A stretch of 64,000 nucleotides of DNA from Mitsuaria sp. GD03876 (GTDB lineage: Bacteria > Pseudomonadota > Gammaproteobacteria > Burkholderiales > Burkholderiaceae_C): contig NZ_JAOCCU010000004.1 of the NCBI RefSeq assembly GCF_029840635.1, forward strand, positions 1 through 64,000. Direction: 5' to 3'. The position numbers and the translations under genes were made by a program. Positions 1-9,413 of the stretch are shown one piece after another (positions within the stretch are counted from its first letter, which is position 1; each line of letters starts with the position of its first letter). The notes under the pieces are model-generated. The model ran no database searches, was not told where the DNA came from, and was given only the letters and a program-made list of their open reading frames with translations.

Positions 1-123
1 GGGGGCCGCGGTCTCGCTGGCGGTGGCGGCCGGCGCGGAGGCCGCGTCCTGCGCCATGGCCGCGGGGGCCAGGCTGGTGAAGGCTGCCGCGGCCAGGGCC
101 AGGCAGGCGAGAAGTTTCTTCAT
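1..123 (-). CDS. amtB: Ammonium transporter AmtB, N-terminal fragment (runs off the window)
   Basis: The minus-strand reading frame begins at the ATG at 123-121 and runs off the window edge. Only 41 residues are visible: a basic start (MKKLLA), a hydrophobic stretch, an AMAQ cleavage site, then an Ala-rich linker. This is the signal peptide and linker seen in Burkholderiales AmtB, which sits in the inner membrane and conducts ammonium. None of the transporter core is in view, so the call rests on the signal peptide style and on its place 90 bp downstream of glnK on the same strand, the usual glnK-amtB order. Confidence 0.7.
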   Translation of the reverse strand, partial: MKKLLACLALAAAAFTSLAPAAMAQDAASAPAATASETAAP

Positions 124-213
124 GATCGGGACTCTCTTCGTTGGATCTTGGGGATCGGCGGGAGCGGCCTCCCCTCGGCGGCCGCGGCGGGGTCGGGGTC
201 GATCAGGCGCGGG

Positions 214-1479
<1,266 letters not shown>

Positions 1480-1621
1480 TCAAGCATCAAGACGCACCAA
1501 AAGCAGGCGCGGGAGGGGGAGTGGTTAACCCTGGAAACGCCCCAACAGGGTGCTAGGCGTGAAACCGGCGGCTGGGGACACTGCCAGGCTCATGAACAGG
1601 ATGGGTGCGAAGGAGATGGGG

Positions 1622-2140
1622 ATGCAGGGGAATGCCGCGATGCTGGCGAAGCCGCCGATCGATCTGTCGGGCGTTGCGCCGGGAGTCGCGGCGGACTGGC
1701 TCATCGCGAAGTACTGGGATGACGCGATGCCCATCCTCCCGGGGCGTATCGCACAGCGACTCGGTATCCGATTGGTGTACCTGCGGGCCACCGAGCAATC
1801 GCAGGTGTGTACCGACGACCAGGGACGCGTCTGCATCGCTTTCAAGGAATGCGACACCCCGCACATCCAGCGCTTCACGATCGCCCACGTACTCGGCCAC
1901 ATCGTGCTCGGCCACGGATTCCCGCCTCTCGAGGCGTGGGGTTCCTTCGGCAACAACGCGCCCGATCCGAGAGACCGCGCGGCCAACCAGTTTGCCGCCA
2001 CGCTCCTGGTTCCCACCGATGCCCTGCGCTGGTGCTTCACCAGCGGATGGATGGCGAGTCTGGAACGGATCGTGGAGGCGTTCGATGTGCCGGAGAGCGT
2101 GGTGCTCTATCGGTACGACCAGTGGCGACGCAGCAGGTGA
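1622..2140 (+). CDS. ImmA/IrrE-like metallopeptidase-fold protein with altered HExxH
   Basis: 172 residues resembling the ImmA/IrrE (COG2856) fold: an N-terminal helix pair, a beta segment with IRLVYL, the helix IAHVLGHIVLGH (about residue 88), and a later NQFAATLLVP helix that is typical of the family. In active members the zinc motif is HExxH. Here it reads HVLGH, so the catalytic glutamate is valine (codon GTA at 1889-1891, one base from GAA). Either a point mutation or loss of proteolysis is possible. The ATG at 1622 follows AGGAG at 1611-1615 with good spacing; longer starts (GTG 1550, ATG 1592 or 1601) lack one. ImmA-type proteins normally cleave a repressor, but no repressor gene is adjacent. 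Confidence 0.75.
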   Translation: MQGNAAMLAKPPIDLSGVAPGVAADWLIAKYWDDAMPILPGRIAQRLGIRLVYLRATEQSQVCTDDQGRVCIAFKECDTPHIQRFTIAHVLGHIVLGHGFPPLEAWGSFGNNAPDPRDRAANQFAATLLVPTDALRWCFTSGWMASLERIVEAFDVPESVVLYRYDQWRRSR

Positions 2141-2171
2141 AGGGGCCAATCGCCCCGATGGAGATGCCTTG

Positions 2172-2714
2172 ATGTCTGACCTGGATTCAACAAAGCCGCC
2201 CGACCTGTCGGCGGCCCCCCTTGTCGATGCGCCTGAACCGCTCGCGAAGCCGAGTTCTCGAAGGGAATCCGTCGACTCTCGCGCAAGGCTTGTCTTTCGA
2301 TCGCTCGCACTTGGGCTGGCGCTTCTTGTCGTGGCATTGCTGACCGTATGTCTTCGCGACGTGATCACGACTTTCCTCGCCGGCGCGCACGGCGCTTCGC
2401 ACCAGGAAGCCGGTGCCAGGCGGGCATCGAATCCCGGCGGCGGCGCTGTGCCGGCAGCCGCTCGTGCAGCACAGCAAGAGGCATCGAGGGATTGGCCACC
2501 GACTGTCGTCACGGTCCTCTCGCTGCTGTTGGTCGCCGACGTCGTCCTGACCCTGGGATTGATTCGCGCCACGTTTTCCCTGTCCGTACCCGGAGATGCA
2601 GTCAAGGACGACACCGGGGACAAGCGTGAAGGGACCAATCTTCCCGGAGTGGAATTGCTCAAGGCAACGACCGACGCGATCGCGACGGTGCTCAAGGGCC
2701 TGCCCAAACGCTGA
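2172..2714 (+). CDS. Hypothetical two-helix membrane protein
   Basis: 180 residues, not recognised. A polar N-terminus (residues 1-40) precedes a hydrophobic helix at about 43-68, then an Ala/Gly-rich soluble stretch, a second hydrophobic helix at about 113-136, and a short charged tail. It starts 31 bp after the ImmA-like gene on the same strand and could be co-transcribed with it. The ATG at 2172 is the only sensible start; the earlier part of the frame overlaps the preceding gene. It ends 24 bp before comM. No function is proposed. Confidence 0.6.
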   Translation: MSDLDSTKPPDLSAAPLVDAPEPLAKPSSRRESVDSRARLVFRSLALGLALLVVALLTVCLRDVITTFLAGAHGASHQEAGARRASNPGGGAVPAAARAAQQEASRDWPPTVVTVLSLLLVADVVLTLGLIRATFSLSVPGDAVKDDTGDKREGTNLPGVELLKATTDAIATVLKGLPKR

Positions 2715-2738
2715 ACGAGCCCCGCGATCACCGTGGCG

Positions 2739-3539
2739 ATGTCCCTCTCCATCATTCACAGCCGCGCGCTCGACGGCCTGTCGGCCGTGGCGGTCGAGGT
2801 CGAGGTGCACCTGGCCAATGGCCTGCCCAGCTTCACGCTGGTCGGCCTGGCCGACCTCGAGGTCAAGGAGTCCCGCGAGCGCGTGCGCGCCGCGCTGCAG
2901 AGCAGTGGTCTCGAGTTCCCCGCCAACAAGCGCATCACCGTCAACCTGTCGCCGGCCGACCTGCCCAAGGAAGGCGCGCGCTTCGACCTGCCGATCGCGC
3001 TCGGGCTGCTCGCGGCCAGCGGCCAGATCGACGCCGAGCTGCTGACCAACCTCGAGTGCGCCGGCGAGCTCGGCCTGTCCGGCGAGCTCCGGCCCGTGAA
3101 GGGCGCGCTGGCGATGGCGCTCGCGTTGCGCGCCGCCAAGCTCGACCGCGAGCTGGTCCTGCCGCGCGGCTGCGCCGACGAGGCGGCGCTCGTGCAGGGG
3201 CTGGTCGTGCGGGAGGCCGCTCACCTGCTCGACCTCGTGAACGCCCTCCAGCCCCGCAGCGACAAGCCGTTGCCGCGCGTGCAGCGCGATCCGCCGCCGC
3301 CAGGCGAGACGCCGGTCGACCTGCGCGACATCAAGGGCCAGGCCGGCCCGAAGCGGGCGCTGGAGATCGCCGCGGCCGGTGGCCTGAGCATCCTGCTGGT
3401 CGGCCCGCCGGGCACCGGCAAGTCGATGCTGGCGCAGCGACTGCCCACGCTGCTGCCGCCGCTGTCGGAGGCCGAGGCGCTGGAGTCGGCGGCGCTGCTC
3501 AGCGCCAACGGGCAGTTCCGCCCGTCGCTGTGGGCCCGG
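2739..3539 (+). pseudogene. comM: ComM/YifB Mg-chelatase-like ATPase, 5' part only, interrupted by an island
   Basis: The first 267 codons of a protein of about 500 residues. It begins MSLSIIHSRALDG, contains the N-terminal ChlI/Lon-like domain (NGLPSFTLVGLADLEVKESR, NLSPADLPKEGARFDLPIAL) and the Walker A GPPGTGKS at residues 222-229, then stops after the SLWAR segment where the family continues with the R-P-x-R-A-P-H-H block. The frame then runs into unrelated sequence and ends at a TAA at 3555. The Walker B motif, sensor and C-terminal domain are missing, so this copy should be inactive. ComM is a hexameric helicase for branch migration in natural transformation. The ATG at 2739 fits the family start better than the GTG at 2733. 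comM is a known insertion target of Tn7-like islands such as AbaR. Confidence 0.9.
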
Positions 3540-3590
3540 TGTCGCAAGTTTGAATAAATGCGACTGCATCGAAATTGATGCGACTCAGAG
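3540..3590. repeat. Putative Tn7-like transposon end with TniA/TnsB-type repeats
   Basis: The terminus starts TGTCGCAAGTTTGAA at 3540. ATGCGACT then occurs at 3558-3565 and 3578-3585, exactly 20 bp apart, in the opposite orientation to the terminal GTCGCA. A 5'-TGT terminus followed by spaced short repeats is the usual plan of Tn7, Tn402 and AbaR-type ends, where a DDE transposase subunit binds each repeat. The five bases before the terminus are CCCGG (3535-3539), a candidate target duplication. The other end is not available for comparison. Confidence 0.6.
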
Positions 3591-3958
3591 TTCGGTTCCC
3601 GACAGCTTTCTTCCACAACCGCCCGGAGACGAAGACGGCGGCTGCCCGAGCGTACGGTCGGCGGCTCTGCGTCGGAGGCAGCAGGAGCTTTTGTGCTGCA
3701 GGGGAAGGGGGGCGGTAGCCCCTACAGGCGCGCCCCCACATCCACGCCGGCGACGACCAAATCGGCCAAGGTGCCCGAATCTCGCTTCTTCGAACACAGC
3801 CAGGCGGCTGAATCAGCGATCCGCCTAGCCTTCGTTCGCTGTGCCGTCCGCAAACTACCTAGGCAGGACGGCTCCAACACCCCTCGTGTCATCGAACGTT
3901 TAGCCGCTGTGCACGCACGGAGGACTCGAACATGGTTCGTGTCTCACCGGGAGGAAGT
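3591..3958. other. No gene recognised between island end and first gene fragment
   Basis: About 370 bp with several overlapping short open frames, none with a convincing ribosome binding site, domain or codon pattern. Nothing with supportable function was seen. Confidence 0.5.
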
Positions 3959-4063
3959 GTGAAGTTTGTTGTGGCCGAAGATTCGCCGACGCTACGTCGG
4001 ATGGCAGTTGCCCGTTTGGAACGCGAAGCCGGAGCAACGGTGGTGGCACAAGCTGACAGTGAG
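3959..4063 (+). pseudogene. Fragment of a response-regulator receiver domain
   Basis: A GTG at 3959, preceded by GGAGG, opens about 35 codons reading VKFVVAEDSPTLRRMAVARL and then EREAGATVV, which look like strand 1, the acidic pair and helix 1 of a CheY-like receiver domain. After about 4063 the frame loses all receiver character: the phosphoacceptor Asp region and the conserved Lys are missing. It looks like the 5' stump of a response regulator cut by an older rearrangement. The match is short, so this is tentative. Confidence 0.35.
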
Positions 4064-4119
4064 CGTCGACGTCCGAGAGTCATCGCTCATCTGGCGCTTC
4101 GATGCTGGTTCGCTCGCCC

Positions 4120-4470
4120 TCAGAAGTCGTTGTCGACCTTTCTCTGCACCTGCACTCGCATGGTTTGCGCGTTGAGTTCCAGGGCCAGCCCGTCGCGGTC
4201 CAACCCCGGGTCGGCTACCAAGTCCAGGCCGTCGGCCAAGCCCATCGCCCACAAAGCACGGAGATAGGTTCCGAGGCCGGTCGAGAGCTTGCCTGACTCA
4301 ATCGCTTCGATGGCCGTGCGGCTTAGGCCGGCTCGGTCGGCTAGGTCCTGCTGGCGTAACTTGCGCCGAATGCGAGCCGCGCGAATGCGCTTGCCCAGCT
4401 GAGCGGCCAAGTCCGCTACTGCGGGCGGAGGAGGGAATGCAGGAGCGATCGTGCTTTTCATAGAACGCAT
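4120..4470 (-). CDS. XRE-family helix-turn-helix regulator (antitoxin-like)
   Basis: 116 residues. A Pro/Ala-rich N-terminus of about 25 residues is followed by an XRE domain (residues about 24-85) in which LRQQDLADRAGLSRTAIEAI is the helix-turn-helix. The short C-terminal tail (LALELNAQTMRVQVQRK) is not recognised. It is divergent from the gene at 4506, with only 35 bp between them, and carries a repeated ATAGAACGC in and beside that gap, so it probably represses both promoters. Two ATG starts are possible, at 4470 and 4461; neither has a clear ribosome binding site. The arrangement recalls HipB-like antitoxins, but the partner is not HipA. Confidence 0.75.
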   Translation of the reverse strand: MRSMKSTIAPAFPPPPAVADLAAQLGKRIRAARIRRKLRQQDLADRAGLSRTAIEAIESGKLSTGLGTYLRALWAMGLADGLDLVADPGLDRDGLALELNAQTMRVQVQRKVDNDF

Positions 4471-4499
4471 TATCCAGAATATCGCATTTTATAGAACGC
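4460..4499. promoter_or_regulatory. Divergent promoter region with direct repeat ATAGAACGC
   Basis: ATAGAACGC occurs at 4460-4468 and again at 4491-4499, 31 bp apart (three helical turns), flanking an AT-rich core that contains GATAAT on the minus strand. This is a plausible operator for the XRE protein encoded immediately to the left. Confidence 0.4.
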
Positions 4500-4505
4500 G
4501 CGGAA

Positions 4506-5051
4506 GTGGTCGGGGTGGAGGTGGACTTCGACCGGATCGGTCAACCGACTGCTCTCCCTAAGACCAGCCTGATCGCCGGCCTTTACGATCTGTTCCAACT
4601 CGGACAGGTCGGCAACGTGGCGTTTGCCCAGTCTTTTTCCTTGCACGCCTTCGCCCGAGCACTGGGCCGCGGCTCGAGGAGCGTCGGGGAGCTGCTGCAG
4701 ATGACCTTAGAGCCGCTCCACACGGCTGTGTCCGACTCGACGCTCAGTGACGACGACTGGGGGCTAATCGAACTGCGGCTATCCTGGGTGTCGGAAGACA
4801 AGCGTTGGGACCGCTTAGGCCGGCTGAGAAACGCGGTTGCCGGCGCGTACCTGGACCGGCACCTGTGGCCGCGCGGTTTCGCGTCGATAGCAGCCGACAA
4901 CAACGTGTTCGTAGCGTTAATGGAACAGACAGTGGATCGCTGGGGCGGCAAGCGCTTTCTGAAGACTGTCGAAGAGTCGCTGGAGCAAGAGGCCGACGCC
5001 TTTTGGCGCGCTAGGCGAGAGCTGATCCACTGGTTTCTGAAGCGCAAATAG
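4506..5051 (+). CDS. Hypothetical protein divergent from XRE regulator
   Basis: 181 residues, not recognised. It is soluble and alpha-helical in appearance, with many Trp, Leu and Arg residues and no signal peptide or membrane segment. The start is taken as the GTG at 4506; an SD sequence is not obvious, which is common when a promoter sits right at the start. Its position, back to back with a small XRE regulator over a repeat-bearing gap, would suit the toxin or effector half of a two-gene module, but no toxin motif was found. Confidence is in the reading frame, not in a role. Confidence 0.5.
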   Translation: MVGVEVDFDRIGQPTALPKTSLIAGLYDLFQLGQVGNVAFAQSFSLHAFARALGRGSRSVGELLQMTLEPLHTAVSDSTLSDDDWGLIELRLSWVSEDKRWDRLGRLRNAVAGAYLDRHLWPRGFASIAADNNVFVALMEQTVDRWGGKRFLKTVEESLEQEADAFWRARRELIHWFLKRK

Positions 5052-5170
5052 TCGCAGGATCGATGGCCCCTTCATTTAGTGACGAATCAGGGCTGCCGTC
5101 GCCTCGCCGTACAAACCTTAGGTTTGCATCGAAAGTTCGTCAACGTTCCCACGCTCCACCCGTTCGGTGG

Positions 5171-6427
5171 CTATGCCTGGTTGCCTTTGCGGGGCGATTT
5201 TCGAGGTCTTGTGCCCGTGTTTTTGATTGGCGCAGAGGAGGCTGGCCGTTTGAGCGAGGCTCCCTCATCGATCTTGGACCGCTCGCGTCTGTCCTTGGCT
5301 GCGCGTGCTGGATCGAAAGAGGAAATCGGCTCTAGCTTCAAGTCGAACGGCTCGTACGTGCCCTTGAACTGAGATTCTCCAGGGACGCGTGCGACGTCTC
5401 TCCAATACGTTGGCTGCAAGTTGCGTTCCTCATCTGTGGTAGGCCTCCGCATGCATCGCGACGTTATTTGCTGGCAAGGTGCATCGAGGAGCCGGATGTT
5501 TTTGTAGCCGGAGGCGCACGCGGACATGAGCTGAAACAACGCTTGTAGCGCTGCCGTTGCATTAATCAGGTCTGGCTGCGTTCCGCGATGAATGAACTCG
5601 TTACGGGCCTTGCGGGCGAGATTGAGGTGACGATAAGTCTCGGCCATGATGAGCCCCTTCTGGAATAGCAGCTCGATGCGTGCGGAAGTTGTCCAGACTC
5701 GATAGTCCTTCAGAAAGCCGCCGCGGCTTGGGATCTCGTCACCTTGGCTAGTTGCCTCTACTTCAGCGCGCCAGATACGGCTGACGATCTGCTCAATCGA
5801 TGTCCAGAGGCATGTAAGCGCCTCGGCCAGAGCACCCGCAACATAGTGGGTCGTACCAGCTAGCGCGATCTCGGCTCCCAGAGGCTCGCATTGCGCAAGG
5901 ATCTTCCGGCCACGTTTGATAGCAGCGTCGAGGGCCGCAAGCGTGACGGGCATTTGACGTAACAGCACGATGTTGTCGCTCACGCTCGCGCTCTTGTCGC
6001 GAAGTCCGGAGTGCAACGATGTATTTCGGCTAGCGCCGCTCAGCATTCGGATGTAGCCGGTGTGAAAAAGGACGCCTGGGCAAATGTCGGCGGGTGCAGC
6101 GCCCTCGGTATAGATGCCACCTAGCAGCATTTCGAGGAATACGCGGTTGAAGATCTTCAGCGCGACGTCCGGTTGGGCAAACTTTGGCAAAGCCGGCATA
6201 GCAAGGCTGCCGTCGAATCCAACGAGCATCATGTAGGGTGCAACGCCGCCATCGATGAAGCCGCTAGCCCGATTCAGCTTCAAGTAGTCGTATGTGGAGC
6301 GGTTGATGTCCTCCAGGGTTGGGTTCCACTGGTCGCCCGCATCTTTTGTGATGAGCTTCAGCGGGGCGCTGAATGCCATGACAAGCGGCATCCCTTCAGG
6401 CTTGTTTAATTTCGTCATAACCTTCAT
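5171..6427 (-). CDS. HEPN-motif hypothetical protein
   Basis: 418 residues. The N-terminal 200 residues are unrecognised. In the C-terminal half a helical region contains ARKARNEFIHRGTQP (about residue 287), which holds the R-x4-H motif that marks HEPN domains. HEPN proteins are frequently ribonucleases in toxin-antitoxin and abortive-infection systems, though many Apea/RiboL-like members lack tested activity. The last 50 residues are basic and low in complexity. The start can be the ATG at 6427 or at 6418, both behind a GGGAG/GAAGG stretch. The gene stands alone between two divergent or broken genes, so no partner is evident. HEPN assignment rests on one motif. Confidence 0.6.
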   Translation of the reverse strand: MKVMTKLNKPEGMPLVMAFSAPLKLITKDAGDQWNPTLEDINRSTYDYLKLNRASGFIDGGVAPYMMLVGFDGSLAMPALPKFAQPDVALKIFNRVFLEMLLGGIYTEGAAPADICPGVLFHTGYIRMLSGASRNTSLHSGLRDKSASVSDNIVLLRQMPVTLAALDAAIKRGRKILAQCEPLGAEIALAGTTHYVAGALAEALTCLWTSIEQIVSRIWRAEVEATSQGDEIPSRGGFLKDYRVWTTSARIELLFQKGLIMAETYRHLNLARKARNEFIHRGTQPDLINATAALQALFQLMSACASGYKNIRLLDAPCQQITSRCMRRPTTDEERNLQPTYWRDVARVPGESQFKGTYEPFDLKLEPISSFDPARAAKDRRERSKIDEGASLKRPASSAPIKNTGTRPRKSPRKGNQA

Positions 6428-7098
6428 GCTCCCTCGAAATCCAGCGAAGCGAGCCTGCAGCTACCCATCTGTACCAACAGTCGTCTTGGGAGCGAGAGGA
6501 CCTTTCCAAGCGGAAACAGGAACAGCTTTCGCAGGCCATGTCGTCGTACCAAGACCTCAGCCGACTCATAGACCGCATACTCTTTCGGTTGAGGAACCTT
6601 CAGGGCGCTCTCGACGGAGCCGCCAAAGTGGAAATTCGCAACGCGCGAGCGAAGTATTGAGAAGCTGTCGCCGATTGGAACGAGAGCCTCAATCGAAACC
6701 TCGTGATGACCTTGATGTACTTCGGATCATCTGCTCGACAGATGCTCGAGGACGAGATCGTTGGTGGGCTGCGGGAATTGCACCGCTTGGCGATCGTCAC
6801 GATCAAGCAACCAACGCCGGAACGGGTGCGTGCCTTGAAGCGTTCATCTGACGACTTCAATGTGCGCGTCTACAAGTTCAACGCCATGCTCTTGGTTCAG
6901 TTGCAGGAGGGCCAGGTCGGCTCATTCCTCCCCGCAGATCTGAAGGACGCACTTCCGTCTGAAGAACCCGACGTGAGTACCGAGGTCGAGCCATCTTCAG
7001 AGACAGAACATTTAGCGCCCTGCTCATCGCCTACAGCTCCAAAATCGCTTAGCCGCCCCTCTGCCTCTTGCGATCCCAGGCCATTTGAGACGCGATGA
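6421..7098 (+). pseudogene. Hypothetical gene with in-frame TGA at 6658
   Basis: One reading frame on the plus strand stays coding-like from about 6445 to 7098 except for a TGA at 6658-6660. Before it the frame reads, for example, SSYQDLSRLIDRILFRLRNL and AAKVEIRNARAKY; after it, EAVADWNESLNRNLVMTLMYFG and more. Amphipathic helices on both sides suggest one protein of about 210 residues. The upstream part has no ATG before 6538 and is closed by a TAA at 6418. Downstream, GTG 6703 or ATG 6706 could start a separate 131-residue product. No family recognised. Either a decayed gene or two small genes. Confidence 0.45.
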
Positions 7099-7172
7099 CC
7101 TTCATGCAGCGTGAAGCGATATCTGCGCGCAGGTCGCTATGCCCTTCTTCGCATCGCCGGCAACGCGAGTAA

Positions 7173-7421
7173 TCAGCGTTTGCGGTTCGACTGCACCACG
7201 ACGGTGGCAACTAGCGTCTTCGTCGTAGTGGATGACCGCGCATTGTCGAGCGCACCGCCAGCTTTCGCTTCCGTTTTTGCTCCGGTCTGCGCTGCTGAGC
7301 CGGCTTGGCGCAGTGCGGAACCCGCCAGCGAACGCTGCAGCGCACTGGCGGAATCGCTCTGCAGTGTCTTGCCAGCGAGAGAGGCCACCCGAGGGGAGGT
7401 CTGCTTGGTGTTCTTGCTCAT
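7173..7421 (-). CDS. Small basic conserved-type hypothetical protein
   Basis: 82 residues, very rich in Ser, Ala, Thr, Lys and Arg, starting MSKNTKQTSPRVASLAGKTL. Proteins with this opening are familiar as small hypothetical proteins in proteobacterial accessory regions. The bias suggests a disordered, nucleic-acid-associated protein. A good sigma-70-like promoter lies 50 bp upstream on the minus strand. No function is proposed. Confidence 0.6.
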   Translation of the reverse strand: MSKNTKQTSPRVASLAGKTLQSDSASALQRSLAGSALRQAGSAAQTGAKTEAKAGGALDNARSSTTTKTLVATVVVQSNRKR

Positions 7422-7472
7422 GAAGGCTCCTAACGAAACGGGCTGAAGGCTGGGATTAAATCCAGTTCAACC

Positions 7473-7501
7473 ACTATAGGTAGTGGAGAATTTGAGTTCA
7501 A
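7473..7501 (-). promoter_or_regulatory. Sigma-70-like promoter overlapping a 16-bp palindrome
   Basis: On the minus strand TTGAAC (7501-7496) and TATAGT (7478-7473) are spaced by 17 bp. The -10 box lies inside the hairpin CCACTA-TAGG-TAGTGG (7471-7486), which could be an operator. It precedes the small gene at 7421. Confidence 0.55.
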
Positions 7502-7733
7502 GACCCTACATCTAGTGTTTTTACTGACCCACGCGGCCGGGCAGCCAAGCAGGGTGGCAGGCAAAGTCTGATATCCTCAGTCCATGGCCCGCACGCCGGC
7601 CAGCCCGCCCACGAGGCGAAGTCGTATCGACAGCGTGATCTTCAAGATGACGAGACAGGCTTTGACCATCCACTGGTCGCCGCCGGCTCGGTGTGTGGGC
7701 GCATCTGAGCTGCCGCGACCGCGGAGTCAAGCC

Positions 7734-8669
7734 ATGACTATGTCCTTCCCTCCCACCCAACTCGTGCGCTTCCGCAGGGAAGCCAAGAAGCTCGGCCGCG
7801 AGGCCTCCATCCCCCACAGCGAAGCGCTGGATCGCGTCGCGGTCAAAAACGGCTTTGCTAACTGGTCATTACTGGCCAAGCACAGCAACAGCGCGGAGGT
7901 ACTTGCCTCTCGCGCTCGAACTCCACAGCCTGAGTCACCTCGCAGCATCCGGTACTACCTGCACGGGGACATTCGTGAAACCGATCCATCGCAGTGCTAC
8001 TGCGCGCGCTGCGACGTCTTCTGGCCGCACGACCACCTGCTACCCGTCAGCCACCACGCTGATGGGAAGGACGGGGAGCGGTTCCTTCGAGACTTGGCAA
8101 GCTGGAACGCGCTGACCAGGGACGAGCGCGGGCTCAACTTTCGGCCTCAAGCGGCTCCCAATATCCTGTCCGCCCTGGCGACGGCCGCGCGCGACGCGCG
8201 GGAGGCTGCGAGGTCGCCGTTCCATCGTTGGCTGGACCATCAGCGCCGTCGCAACGATCCGGTCGGTGACTTAGCCAGCGACATCCTTCGCGACGCTGCC
8301 TTCCCCATCGGCTTGGCGACCCGTCGCGAGCTCGAAGAACACCTCGACATCTGCGGCTCGCATGTGAAGAAGGCACTGCGACAAGCCTGGCGCGAGTTCA
8401 AGGGTGGGGATCGCCTGGCGTGGACACGCGCGGATGCACTGGCCGCCGAGCTCAAGATTTCCCGTGAAGAGGCGCAGGAACTGGTCGACGTCGAACCGAT
8501 TGAACTGACCGGCCACAGCGGTGACGGGGCTTACGGGTACGAGTTCGACTTCTCCCGTCACGCCTCGCCGAAGCTGGGCGCAACGCTGATGCGCAAGCAT
8601 CGGTCTTTGACCCTCAGGGTGGGCCCCTGGTTCTACGACGGCATCGAGGGCAGCGAGTTCTCGCGCTGA
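7734..8669 (+). CDS. Hypothetical protein with YozE-SAM-like segment
   Basis: 311 residues. Residues about 8-45 (AKKLGREASIPHSEALDRVA, then KNGFANWSLLAKH) form a small helical domain common at the N-terminus of uncharacterised proteobacterial proteins. A CYCARCDVFW segment at about 92-101 has two Cys plus nearby His residues and may bind a metal. Residues about 164-225 (FHRWLDHQRRRNDPVGDLAS) look like a YozE SAM-like fold. The ATG at 7734 follows CGGAG with suitable spacing; ATG 7740 is also possible, and the longer frame from 7584 is rejected as having no ribosome binding site or family support. Role unknown. Confidence 0.6.
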   Translation: MTMSFPPTQLVRFRREAKKLGREASIPHSEALDRVAVKNGFANWSLLAKHSNSAEVLASRARTPQPESPRSIRYYLHGDIRETDPSQCYCARCDVFWPHDHLLPVSHHADGKDGERFLRDLASWNALTRDERGLNFRPQAAPNILSALATAARDAREAARSPFHRWLDHQRRRNDPVGDLASDILRDAAFPIGLATRRELEEHLDICGSHVKKALRQAWREFKGGDRLAWTRADALAAELKISREEAQELVDVEPIELTGHSGDGAYGYEFDFSRHASPKLGATLMRKHRSLTLRVGPWFYDGIEGSEFSR

Positions 8670-8854
8670 CCTTCCAGACCCAAGGCTGGCGGCATGCCGC
8701 CGCCAGCTCGAACTTCAATCAAGGGACGGGACCCACATGACGGGGGACTCGTGCCAAGGATGGCAGATTCGTCTCCGCAGCATTTCTGAGTGGCAGCCCT
8801 CGAGCGAGGGAGGTACGTCTTACGTATCGCAAACGCCGAGAAGCACGGAGTCAT

Positions 8855-9085
8855 ATGAAAACGCAAGCCAGCGGGGACACGTCCCGCCCCTCCCGTTCAA
8901 ATGTCGCTGAGGGAGAGCCGCTTGTCGTGGCGGTGCTCAAGCTTCTGTCGCCTCGCGTACGCGAGCGCTTCTGTTATGTAGCCCTGGCCGTGGGCTTTGC
9001 CGTGTTCGCTCTCGGACTCTGCTTTGCGCCTGGGACCACGATCACCTGCGTCGGTGCGGCCGTGGCAGGCAGGCTCAGCAGGTAG
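8855..9085 (+). CDS. Small membrane protein
   Basis: 76 residues. After a polar N-terminus of about 40 residues there is one long hydrophobic stretch (YVALAVGFAVFALGLCFAPG and on), enough for one helix or a hairpin. A GGAG lies 5 bp before the ATG. Not recognised. Confidence 0.45.
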   Translation: MKTQASGDTSRPSRSNVAEGEPLVVAVLKLLSPRVRERFCYVALAVGFAVFALGLCFAPGTTITCVGAAVAGRLSR

Positions 9086-9149
9086 ATCGGGCGTTGAACT
9101 AGGCAACTCACCCGTGTCGCCGCGTTGAGCGCGCGATCACGCGATTACG

Positions 9150-9413
9150 TCATTGCCGCTGCTCGTGGAACACCGGCGCAAAGAGGTCGCGTATCGGTAC
9201 CCCAAGGGCCTGCGCCATGCGCTCAATGTTGTCCAGCGACGCATTCCTGCGCAGCCGCTCCACATGAGCGACGAAGGTGCGATGAAGCCCACACTCCAAC
9301 GCGAGCGCTTCCTGTGACCACCCCTTTTGTGCTCGCAGCCGGATGAGATTGAGCGCCAGCTGCTCACGCGCGCTGACGGCAATCTCCTTGGGCTGGTGAC
9401 GAGGTGTGGACAC
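9150..9413 (-). CDS. XRE-family transcriptional regulator
   Basis: 87 residues that are almost entirely an XRE helix-turn-helix domain: LALNLIRLRAQKGWSQEALA followed by LECGLHRTFVAHVE and NIERMAQALGVPIRDLF. It matches the short stand-alone regulators often found with restriction or membrane-protein modules. The start is a GTG at 9413; no ATG start exists upstream of the domain. It is divergent from the membrane protein at 9492, with a partial palindrome at 9414-9431 between them, so it probably controls that gene and itself. Confidence 0.8.
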   Translation of the reverse strand: MSTPRHQPKEIAVSAREQLALNLIRLRAQKGWSQEALALECGLHRTFVAHVERLRRNASLDNIERMAQALGVPIRDLFAPVFHEQRQ

